52,202 nt of DNA from Verrucomicrobiota bacterium (GTDB taxonomy: Bacteria; Verrucomicrobiota; Kiritimatiellia; RFP12; UBA1067). The notes under the pieces were generated by a model. It searched no databases, was not told the DNA's origin, and saw only the letters and a list, made by a program, of their open reading frames with translations. The translations under genes were made by a program, and so were the position numbers. Positions within the stretch are counted from its first letter, which is position 1. Each line of letters opens with the position of its first letter. This document shows, piece after piece, positions 28,357-36,787 of the stretch. Location: NCBI GenBank assembly GCA_023269675.1, contig JAHFSX010000043.1:1-52202 (forward strand), written 5' to 3'.

Positions 28357-29453
28357 TCGCGCTTGGCGCGGGCCTCGGGAGCATCATCGAAGAGCGACAG
28401 CTGCTCGCTGCGCCCCGCGCAGAAGCCGCTCACCCCGAAACCCACCAGCCGCACCGGCTGCACCAGCGGCTCCGCGTCGAACAGGCGCAGCGCCAGCGCG
28501 CGCAGCGAGAAATCGTCGCACACCGCCGTCTCGAACGGCGCCTGCCGCGTGATCGTGCGGAAATCCGACCAGCGCAGCTTCAGACGCCCCACCGCCGCAA
28601 AGTGTCCGTGGGCCCGCACGCGCCGCCCCACCTCGTCCGCCAGCCCCTTGAGCACTTCGCGCACCGCGTCGCGGTCCTTGCAGTCCTCCAGAAACGTGTG
28701 TTCGCGCGACAGGCTCTTCTCCTCGAACGCCGTCTCCACGTCGCGGGCGTCCTCGCCGAACGATAGTGCGCGCAGGTGAGACGCCAGGCCCTCGCCCAGC
28801 ACGCGCGCCAGATACGCGGGGTCCGCCTGCTGGATATCGGCCACGGTCCGGAACCCCGCCCGCTCCAGGGCCTCGCCGGTCACCTTGCCCACGCCCCACA
28901 GCGCGCCCACGGGATGCGACGCGAGAAACCGCATGATCGCGTCGCGCCCTTCCGGCACCACGAACAGACCGTCGGGCTTGGCCTTCTCGCTGGCCATCTT
29001 CGCCAGAAACTTGTTGTGCGCCACGCCGATCGACGCGGTCAGGCGCACCTCCGCGCGGATGGCGGCGCGGATCTTTTCGGCGATCGCCCGCCCGTCGCCG
29101 AACAGCAGGCCCGCGCCGGTCACATCGATGAAGGCCTCGTCGATGGAGATCGGCTCGATCAGCGGCGAGAAGCGCTCGAAGATCGCGAACACCTGACCCG
29201 AGGCCTCCTCGTAGGCCTCCATGCTGGGCGGCACGAAGATGCCCTGCGGGCAGCGCCGGTACGCCTCGCGCGACGGCATGGCGGAGTGCACGCCGAAGAC
29301 GCGCGCCTCGTACGAGCAGGTGGAGACCACGCCGCGCTGATCCGGCGGCGAGCCCACGATCACGGGTTTGCCGCGCCATTCGGGATGGTCCCGCTGCTCG
29401 ACCGCCGCGAAAAAGGCGTCCATGTCGACGTGTAGAATACAGCGCTGCTTCAT
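28281..29453 (-). CDS. dinB: DNA polymerase IV (Y-family)
   Basis: Error-prone translesion polymerase of 390 residues. The palm and fingers motifs are intact: 'CILHVDMDAFFAAVEQRD' (metal-binding Asp), 'TCSYEARVFGVHSAMPSREA' and 'ISIDEAFIDVTG' (catalytic Asp-Glu), followed by 'SIGVAHNKFLAKMASEKAKP' and the helix-hairpin-helix 'VGALWGVGKVTGEAL'. The C-terminal little-finger domain is present; no clear beta-clamp motif QLxLF is seen at the very end, but 'QLSLFDD' occurs near residue 354 and may serve. The 3' end is part of a tandem duplication. Preceded by the infC terminator, so probably transcribed alone. No LexA box was recognised. Confidence 0.95.
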   Translation of the reverse strand: MKQRCILHVDMDAFFAAVEQRDHPEWRGKPVIVGSPPDQRGVVSTCSYEARVFGVHSAMPSREAYRRCPQGIFVPPSMEAYEEASGQVFAIFERFSPLIEPISIDEAFIDVTGAGLLFGDGRAIAEKIRAAIRAEVRLTASIGVAHNKFLAKMASEKAKPDGLFVVPEGRDAIMRFLASHPVGALWGVGKVTGEALERAGFRTVADIQQADPAYLARVLGEGLASHLRALSFGEDARDVETAFEEKSLSREHTFLEDCKDRDAVREVLKGLADEVGRRVRAHGHFAAVGRLKLRWSDFRTITRQAPFETAVCDDFSLRALALRLFDAEPLVQPVRLVGFGVSGFCAGRSEQLSLFDDAPEARAKRERLCRTVDALRDKLGDQALGRVCPP

Positions 29454-29461
29454 GGCGTGTC

Positions 29462-29495
29462 CAAAAAAAACACCGCCCCGGGACGGGACGGTGTT
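29462..29495 (-). terminator. Rho-independent terminator of infC
   Basis: On the minus strand AACACCG and CGGTGTT pair around a GC-rich core and are followed by eight T residues, a strong intrinsic terminator between infC and dinB. Confidence 0.85.
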
Positions 29496-29522
29496 TGTGC
29501 GAGATGACGCAACGGTCCCGCC

Positions 29523-30305
29523 TTACTCCGCGGCCGGAGCCGCAGGCGCGGCCGGTTCCGAGGCGGGAGCCGGCGACGCCGCGGGTGCCGTTTCCGCAAC
29601 CGGGGCCGGCTCGGGTGCCGGGGCCGGCTCAGGCGCGGGCGCCGGCTCTGACGCGGGCGCCGGCACGGCAGCCTCAACCGCCGCGAGCGCCGAAGCCATT
29701 ACCGTAGCCGGCGGACGGGGCTGCGAGGGCGGGCGGGGCTGCGAGGGCGGCCGCGGGGCCTGCGGGGCCGACGGCTGGCCGCCCGTGCCCGGCTTCGCGG
29801 GTTTAGCCGCCAACATGCAACCCAGCGTGCGCCCGATCAGCCGCGGCGTCTGCTCGACAATCGCGCACGCCGAGCAGTCTTCGATCACCTTGTTCACCAC
29901 CTGCATGCCCAGTTCCTTGTGCGCGTTCTCGCGCCCGCGGTACTGGAGTGTCACCTTGACCTTGTGTCCCTCGGCAAGAAAATCCTTGATCTGACGCAGC
30001 TTGTGGGCAAGGTCATTCGTGTCCACGCTGGCGTGGAACTTGACCTCCTTGATCAGCGTCGTCTTCTGGTTCTTGCGCGCGACCTTGCGCTTGATGCTTT
30101 CCTCGTAGCGGAACTTGCCGAAGTCCATGATTTTGCAAACCGGCGGTTCGGCGTTCGGGGAAACCTCCACGAGGTCGAGTCCCTGATTGTCAGCGAGACG
30201 CTGCGCATCGCGCGTCGTCATGACGCCGAGCATTGCGCCGGCAGCGTCGATCACGCGGACGTTCGGGACACGGATCTTGAAGTTGACTCGGATGAACGAA
30301 GCGAT
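29523..30305 (-). CDS. infC: Translation initiation factor IF-3 with ATC start and A/P-rich tail
   Basis: IF-3 keeps the 30S subunit free and checks initiator pairing. The conserved protein runs 'FKIRVPNVRVIDAAG...LGVM' through 'VEVSPNAEPPVCKIMDFGK', 'RKNQKTTLIKEVKFHASVD' and 'LQYRGRENAHKELG'. Homology extends upstream of the first ordinary start (GTG 30254) to ATC 30305: a stop codon lies two codons before it and a perfect GGAGG (30316-30312) sits 6 nt upstream. Non-canonical starts are known for infC (ATT in E. coli), where IF-3 represses its own message. The last ~90 residues form a low-complexity Ala/Pro/Glu tail ('PSQPRPPSQPRPP', 'APAPEPAPAPEPAP') absent from standard IF-3 (about 180 residues). 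It follows thrS by 102 bp; rpmI and rplT, usually next, are absent. Confidence 0.92.
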   Translation of the reverse strand: MASFIRVNFKIRVPNVRVIDAAGAMLGVMTTRDAQRLADNQGLDLVEVSPNAEPPVCKIMDFGKFRYEESIKRKVARKNQKTTLIKEVKFHASVDTNDLAHKLRQIKDFLAEGHKVKVTLQYRGRENAHKELGMQVVNKVIEDCSACAIVEQTPRLIGRTLGCMLAAKPAKPGTGGQPSAPQAPRPPSQPRPPSQPRPPATVMASALAAVEAAVPAPASEPAPAPEPAPAPEPAPVAETAPAASPAPASEPAAPAAPAAE

Positions 30306-30321
30306 ATCTCACCTCCACTGT

Positions 30322-30341
30322 TGGGCCGACGGAGCGGCCCA
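30322..30341 (-). promoter_or_regulatory. Hairpin just upstream of infC ribosome-binding site
   Basis: TGGGCCG and CGGCCCA form a perfect 7-bp stem around a 6-nt loop, ending 5 nt before the infC GGAGG. A second, larger inverted repeat (TGCCGGC-GGCC type, about 30359-30394) lies between it and thrS. Either may modulate infC translation or mark an mRNA processing site. Confidence 0.5.
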
Positions 30342-30407
30342 TTTCTGTTTCCATTACCTGCCGGCAGGCCCAAACCGTTTCAAGGCCCGCCGGCACACTT
30401 GTTCTGG

Positions 30408-32141
<1,734 letters not shown>

Positions 32142-32203
32142 AAAACCTCCAAGCCGGGGAGCCTACAAACGCCCGCCGGAAATCCTACAAACAGTTAGCG
32201 CAA

Positions 32204-32232
32204 AGTGTCCCGTATCCCGTGCCGGATGTCAA
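32204..32232 (-). promoter_or_regulatory. Promoter of thrS-infC
   Basis: On the minus strand TTGACA (32232-32227) is 17 bp from GACACT (32209-32204). The -35 is perfect and the -10 weak. The start site would be about 55 nt before the GTG of thrS. Confidence 0.5.
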
Positions 32233-32475
32233 GCCCCCACTCGCCGCTTTAGCCGGCAAAGGCGCATGCGCGAGCCGTCGCGCCCTTATCAGCCGCGCGG
32301 GAGGGGAACGGCTTCCTTTGCTGGCCGGCCGGCCGCTCGGGGCGTCCTGCCCGACAATCCGGCGGAATCCGGGCCCGTTCGCGTATCAACACACTTTCCC
32401 GCGATGGACCTCCGCGGCGCTTCGCGGATGCGCCTCGCGCGCCCAGAAGAAGCCCAGAAGAAGTCAACTTCCCGT

Positions 32476-32504
32476 TTGCTTCTGATCTCACGCTCGGCTA
32501 TGCT
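32476..32504 (+). promoter_or_regulatory. Promoter of the five-gene cyclase-channel operon
   Basis: TTGCTT (32476-32481) and TATGCT (32499-32504) are 17 bp apart. GGAGGG at 32528-32533 is the first ribosome-binding site, 5 nt before ATG 32539. Confidence 0.55.
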
Positions 32505-32538
32505 TCTGCAAACGTGATTTGAAACATGGAGGGCTCTG

Positions 32539-33015
32539 ATGATCAAGCGGGACGTGGTCTTTCTTTGCGCGCTCGGGCTGGCCGGATCGCTGCTGGCCGA
32601 GACGATGCGCGTGCAGGTTCAATCCGGCCAGGTGCGCGGCACGCCGTCATTCCTCGGCCAAGTGGTGACAACCCTGCCTTACGGCCAGGCTGTCGAAACC
32701 ACCGGCGCGCAGGGACCTTGGGTGCAGGTGCGGGCCGCGGACGGCCAGGCCGGCTGGATGCACAGCTCGGCCCTGACCGTCAAACGCCTCGCGGCGCAGA
32801 GCGGAGGCGCCGCCGTTTCCGCCGGAGCCTCGGGCGACGAGCTCGCGCTGGCCGGCAAGGGCTTCAATGCGGATGTGGAGGCGCAGTTCAAAGCCCAGCA
32901 CGCCGACATCGATTTCTCCTGGGTCGACAAGATGGTGAAGATGAACGCGTCTCCCGTGCAGATCGCGGCCTTCGCGAGGGCGGGCGGCCTGAAGCAGATC
33001 GGAGGCGCACAATGA
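32539..33015 (+). CDS. Exported SH3b-domain protein
   Basis: Protein of 158 residues with a signal peptide (MIKRDVVFLCALGLAGSLLA) and one bacterial SH3 domain (about 24-82: 'MRVQVQSGQVRGTPSFLGQ', 'WVQVRAADGQAGWMHSSAL'), a fold that often binds cell-wall peptides. The C-terminal half ('ELALAGKGFNADVEAQFKA', 'FSWVDKMVKMNASPVQIAA') is short and helical. First gene of an operon: its stop overlaps the start of the M48 protease (ATGA). With that partner it may sense or bind peptidoglycan. It is not an amidase; no catalytic residues are visible. A second SH3-like protein is encoded at 38515-39387. Confidence 0.8.
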   Translation: MIKRDVVFLCALGLAGSLLAETMRVQVQSGQVRGTPSFLGQVVTTLPYGQAVETTGAQGPWVQVRAADGQAGWMHSSALTVKRLAAQSGGAAVSAGASGDELALAGKGFNADVEAQFKAQHADIDFSWVDKMVKMNASPVQIAAFARAGGLKQIGGAQ

Positions 33016-33923
33016 CGATCCGTCTCTTCCCTTTGTTTGGAGGCGCGCTGGCCCTGTCCCTCCTGCCGACCGGCTGCTCGACCGTGGCCGAGTACAGCAC
33101 GATGGCGGGACAGGCCGCGGGCGTGATCACCGCCGAGCAGGCGCAGTCGATCAACCGCTCCGCCGTGGCCGCGGAGAAGACCTTCCAGGACATCACGCCG
33201 GAGCAGGAGTACTACATCGGCCGCTCGGTGGCAGCCACCGTGCTGGCGACCTACAAGCCCTACGACGGCGCGGCGCTGAACCAGTACCTGACCGTGCTCG
33301 GCCAGACGCTGGCGCAGGTTTCGGACAAGCCCGAGACCTTCGGCGGCTATCACTTCCTCGTGATGGAGACCGACGAGATCAACGCCTTCGCCGCGCCGGG
33401 CGGCCTGATCCTCGTCTCGCGCGGACTGCTGCGTTGCTGCCGGAGCGAAGACGCGCTGGCCGCCGTGCTGGCGCATGAGATCGGCCACGTGCAGAGCCAG
33501 CACGGCCTGCGCGCGATCAAGAAGGGCCGACTGACCTCGGCCCTGACCGTCTTCGCGGTCGAGGCCGGCAAGAATCTCGGCGGCGAAAGCCTGGCCGAGG
33601 TGACCAAGGCCTTCGAAGGCAGCATCACGGATGTGACCTCCACGCTGATGAACAGCGGCTATGCCCGCGCGCTCGAGAACGAGGCGGACGCCGCGGCCGT
33701 GCAGATTCTGACGCGCGCTGGCTACGATCCGCGCGCGCTGGTCGACATGCTCGGCGAGATGAAAGCGCGGCTCGCGGCCGACACGCGCGGGTTCGGCAAG
33801 ACGCACCCCTCGCCCGACGACCGCATCCAGCACGTCAGCGGGCTGATCGGCGAGCAACCGGTCGCCGCCGCGCCGGCCGCCCGGCGTCAGCGCTTCGACG
33901 CCATGCTCGGCCTGATCCGTTAG
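33012..33923 (+). CDS. M48 zinc metalloprotease lipoprotein (LoiP/BepA-like)
   Basis: Periplasmic metalloprotease of 303 residues, probably anchored to a membrane through lipidated Cys22 ('SLLPTGC' lipobox). The active site is 'VLAHEIGHVQSQHG' (His155, Glu156, His159) with the third ligand in 'ENEADAAAVQILTRAGYDP'. Relatives (BepA/YfgC, LoiP/YggG) degrade or fold outer-membrane proteins under envelope stress; here the TPR region of BepA is missing. The start overlaps the SH3b stop, with GGAGG upstream at 33001-33005, and only 13 bp separate it from the cyclase gene. Its presence in the cyclic-nucleotide operon hints that envelope damage is what the system monitors. Confidence 0.9.
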   Translation: MTIRLFPLFGGALALSLLPTGCSTVAEYSTMAGQAAGVITAEQAQSINRSAVAAEKTFQDITPEQEYYIGRSVAATVLATYKPYDGAALNQYLTVLGQTLAQVSDKPETFGGYHFLVMETDEINAFAAPGGLILVSRGLLRCCRSEDALAAVLAHEIGHVQSQHGLRAIKKGRLTSALTVFAVEAGKNLGGESLAEVTKAFEGSITDVTSTLMNSGYARALENEADAAAVQILTRAGYDPRALVDMLGEMKARLAADTRGFGKTHPSPDDRIQHVSGLIGEQPVAAAPAARRQRFDAMLGLIR

Positions 33924-33936
33924 CGGCACGGCACCC

Positions 33937-35925
33937 ATGCACACACGCGCGCTCCAGAGTCTGGGAATCGGCTGCGGCGCCGCCGGCGCCGCGGCGCTCC
34001 TGTGGCTTGGAGGCGCGCTCGACCGTTTCGAGAACTCGACCTGGGCGTGGCGCGTCAACGCCTTCGCCCCCCGCCGCACGCCTTCCGCCGACGTCAAGGT
34101 CGTGCTGCTGGACCAGGCCAGCCTGGACTGGGGCTCGAAAGAGATGGGCTGGTCCTGGCCTTGGCCGCGCGAGGTCTACGCGCCGCTGCTCGACTTTTGC
34201 CGCCGCGGCGGCGCCAAGGTGGTGGCGTTCGACATCCTCTTCACCGAGCCTTCGCTCTACGGCGTGGCCGACGACGCGGCGCTCGGCGCGGCCATCCGCC
34301 GCACCGGCGCGTTCGTCGGCGCGGCCTTCTACGGCCGCGGCCGCGCGACGCCGCCGATCCCCGCCGTGGCGACCAACGCGGCCGTGCTGGCAAACGTCAG
34401 CGACGAGCCCGATCCCGACGGCGTTTTCCGGCGCGCCACGCTGCTGCATCTCCACGACGGCAAAAAGATCCCCTCGCTCGGCTTGGCCGCCTGGCAGCTC
34501 GGCGCAGGGGGCGTGACCGAACCGGCGGTCCACGCGCTGCCTTTGGACGCGCGCAAGCGCCTCATCCTCGCCTTCGCCGGCACGAACGGCATGCACACGG
34601 CCTTCAGCGCCGCCGCGGTGATCCAGTCGGAAATGCGGCTCCAAGCCGGCGGGGCGCCCACGCTCTCCCCGTCGGTCTTCAGCAACGCCTACGTGCTAGT
34701 GGGGTTCAGCGCGCCGGGCCTGATGGATCTGCGCCCGACCCCGGTCAGCCGCGTCGCGCCGGGCGTCGAAATCCACGCGACGGTCCTGGACAACCTGCTG
34801 ACCGGACGCCTGCTGCGCGACGCGTCCAAGGCCGGGACCCTCGCGGTCACCCTGCTCATGGCGTGCCTGTCCGCGTGGTGCGTGTTGAAAGCGCGGCGGG
34901 CCGTGCACAGCGTGTTCGCCTTTGCCCTCTGCCTGCCGGCGCCCGTCGGCGCGGGCTACCTCGCCTACGCGCTCGGGATCTGGTGGCCCATAATGGTCGG
35001 GCTGCTGGCCGTCGCGCTCGCGCTGGTCGGCGCGGTCATCCTGAGCTACGCCACCGAAGGGCGCCAGAAAGCCTTCATCAAAAACGCCTTCCGCTACTAT
35101 CTCGGCGCGGAGGTCATCGACCAGATTCTGGCCGATCCCAGCACGCTGACGCTCGGGGGCGAGAAACGCGAGCTGACGGTCTTCTTCTCCGACATCGAAA
35201 AGTTCTCATCCTTCTCCGAGCGGCTCGACCCCGCCGTGCTGACCTCGCTGCTGAACGACTACCTCAGCGACATGGGCGCGATCATCAAAGAGGAGGGCGG
35301 CTACCTCGACAAGTACATCGGCGACGCGATCGTCGCCTTCTGGAACGCGCCGGTCGCGCAGGCCGACCACGCCGCCCGCGCCTGCCGCGCCGCGCTGCGC
35401 TGCCAGCGCAAGCTGGAGGCGCGCCGGTCGGACTTCGAGCGGCGCACCGGCGTGGTGCTGCGCGCGCGGATCGGCCTCAACACCGGCGAAGCCATCGTCG
35501 GCAACATGGGCTCCCGCGAGCGTTTCAACTACACGGTCCTCGGCGACGCGGCCAACCTCGCCTCGCGGCTGGAAGGCGCCAACAAGGCCTTCGGCACCTA
35601 CCTGATGGTCTCCGAAAGCACCTGGCGGCGGTCGGGCGCGAACTGGGTCGGCCGCGAACTGGCCTGCCTGCGCGTCGTGGGCCGGCAGAAGCCCGTGCGC
35701 GTATACGAGCTGGCGGGGCTCCCCGGCGAGGCGCATCCGGAGTCCTGGACCGATTTCGAAGACGCGCGGACGCTCTTTGAGCAAGGCCGGTTCTCCGAGG
35801 CGCAGGCGCGGTTCGAGCGCTGGCCCGGCGACGCGGCGGCGTGCGCCTACGCGGAGAAGTGTCGGAGTCTGGCAGCCGCCCCGCCCGCCGCGTGGGCCGG
35901 CATTTGGGAGCTGAGCGAGAAATGA
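33937..35925 (+). CDS. CHASE2-domain class III adenylate cyclase
   Basis: Inner-membrane receptor cyclase, 662 residues. A short N-terminal helix is followed by a periplasmic CHASE2 domain (about 30-290, 'VKVVLLDQASLDWGSKEMG', 'GGAKVVAFDILFTEPSLYG'), three transmembrane helices (about 300-315, 325-345 and 350-370) and a class III catalytic domain (about 408-560). Metal Asp residues are D419 (FFSDIEKFS) and D463 (KYIGDAIVAFW); Lys459 and Thr533 form the Lys/Thr pair that selects adenine in bacterial adenylate cyclases, and Asn540 and Arg544 ('NLASRLE') are the transition-state residues. So it should make cAMP as a homodimer. A short helical tail resembling one TPR follows. It lies 10 bp before the hydrolase gene. 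Confidence 0.93.
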   Translation: MHTRALQSLGIGCGAAGAAALLWLGGALDRFENSTWAWRVNAFAPRRTPSADVKVVLLDQASLDWGSKEMGWSWPWPREVYAPLLDFCRRGGAKVVAFDILFTEPSLYGVADDAALGAAIRRTGAFVGAAFYGRGRATPPIPAVATNAAVLANVSDEPDPDGVFRRATLLHLHDGKKIPSLGLAAWQLGAGGVTEPAVHALPLDARKRLILAFAGTNGMHTAFSAAAVIQSEMRLQAGGAPTLSPSVFSNAYVLVGFSAPGLMDLRPTPVSRVAPGVEIHATVLDNLLTGRLLRDASKAGTLAVTLLMACLSAWCVLKARRAVHSVFAFALCLPAPVGAGYLAYALGIWWPIMVGLLAVALALVGAVILSYATEGRQKAFIKNAFRYYLGAEVIDQILADPSTLTLGGEKRELTVFFSDIEKFSSFSERLDPAVLTSLLNDYLSDMGAIIKEEGGYLDKYIGDAIVAFWNAPVAQADHAARACRAALRCQRKLEARRSDFERRTGVVLRARIGLNTGEAIVGNMGSRERFNYTVLGDAANLASRLEGANKAFGTYLMVSESTWRRSGANWVGRELACLRVVGRQKPVRVYELAGLPGEAHPESWTDFEDARTLFEQGRFSEAQARFERWPGDAAACAYAEKCRSLAAAPPAAWAGIWELSEK

Positions 35926-35935
35926 GGAGGCCGAC

Positions 35936-36787
35936 ATGATGCGTATCGTATTGGGCGGCGTGCGCGGGACAAGCCCCGTGTCGCACCCCGGCTTTATGCG
36001 CTATGGCGGCGCGACCACGAGCCTGCTCGTCGAGGACGGCGCCGGCGCGCGGCTCGTGATCGACGCGGGCACCGGCCTACGGGCGCTGCAGCCGCGCCTC
36101 GCCGCCGCCGGCGCGGACGCGCCGGTGCTGATGCTCTTCACGCACTACCACCTCGACCACCTCATCGGCCTGCCGGCCTTCGCGCCGCTTTACGACCCTG
36201 ACTGGCAAGTCCTCTTCGCGTCGCCCCGACGCGAGGGCGTCACGGCCGAAAGCGCCGTGACGCGCCTGGTGGAAAAACCGTTCTGGCCCGTCGCGTTCCG
36301 CGCGCGGCAGCGCTTTCGCGTGCTGCCGGACGCGCCGGGCGATGCGCCCGTGTGCCACGGCGCGCTCGCGGTGCGCTGGTGCGCGGTGCACCACCGCAAC
36401 GGCTGCCACGCCTACCGGATCGACGACCGCGAGAGCGGCGCGTCCGTGGTCTTCGCGACGGATCTCGAATGGCGGGCCTCGGACGCGGCGGAGCGTGACG
36501 CGCTGCTGCGCCTCTGCCGCGGACCGCGTCCGGCCGACGTGCTGATCATGGACGGGCAGTTCGACGCGGCCGAGGCCGGGCGCTTCGCCGGCTGGGGCCA
36601 CAGCGCCTGGCAGGACGCGGTGGAGGTGGCTGCGGCCGCCGGCGTGGGCCGGCTGGTGGTCACGCACCACGCGCCGGATCTGGACGATGCGGCTTTGGAC
36701 CGGCGCGGCCTGGCGCTGGAGGCGCTCGGCGCGCACGCGTGCCTGGCGCAGGACGGAATGGAAATCGAAACAGGGAAGAACGTATGA
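35936..36787 (+). CDS. Metallo-beta-lactamase-fold hydrolase, candidate cyclic-nucleotide phosphodiesterase
   Basis: Cytoplasmic MBL-fold hydrolase of 283 residues with all five metal motifs: Asp43 ('VIDAGTG'), the H-x-H-x-D-H motif at 70-75 ('THYHLDHLIGLP'), a His in 'WCAVHHRNGCHAY', the bridging Asp in 'VFATDLEW' and the last His in 'LVVTHHAPD'. HxHLDH is the start of the class II cyclic-nucleotide phosphodiesterase signature, but the rest fits only in part and RNase Z-like proteins look similar. Sitting between an adenylate cyclase and a CNB-domain channel (ATGA overlap with the latter), a cAMP-degrading role is the simplest reading but is inferred from context. GGAGG is 5 nt before ATG 35936. 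Confidence 0.85.
   Translation: MMRIVLGGVRGTSPVSHPGFMRYGGATTSLLVEDGAGARLVIDAGTGLRALQPRLAAAGADAPVLMLFTHYHLDHLIGLPAFAPLYDPDWQVLFASPRREGVTAESAVTRLVEKPFWPVAFRARQRFRVLPDAPGDAPVCHGALAVRWCAVHHRNGCHAYRIDDRESGASVVFATDLEWRASDAAERDALLRLCRGPRPADVLIMDGQFDAAEAGRFAGWGHSAWQDAVEVAAAAGVGRLVVTHHAPDLDDAALDRRGLALEALGAHACLAQDGMEIETGKNV

Larger units (their letters stand above)
32142..32538. other. Divergent region between thrS and the cyclase operon
   Basis: No gene. It contains the thrS promoter on the left and the operon promoter on the right. Between them, GC-rich sequence has short repeats: 'cctacaaac' twice (near 32163 and 32184) and a tandem 'cccagaagaag' (near 32440-32462). No operator could be named. Confidence 0.5.

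Noticed and set aside
28021..28386. Functional gene spanning the dinB tail duplication (154-codon frame)
   Set aside because: It consists of duplicated dinB tail and repeat palindromes read through; no start or homology.
30359..30394. Terminator between thrS and infC
   Set aside because: A good inverted repeat (TGCCGGC...GCCGGCA) exists, but no T-run follows on the minus strand, so it is more likely a processing or leader structure.
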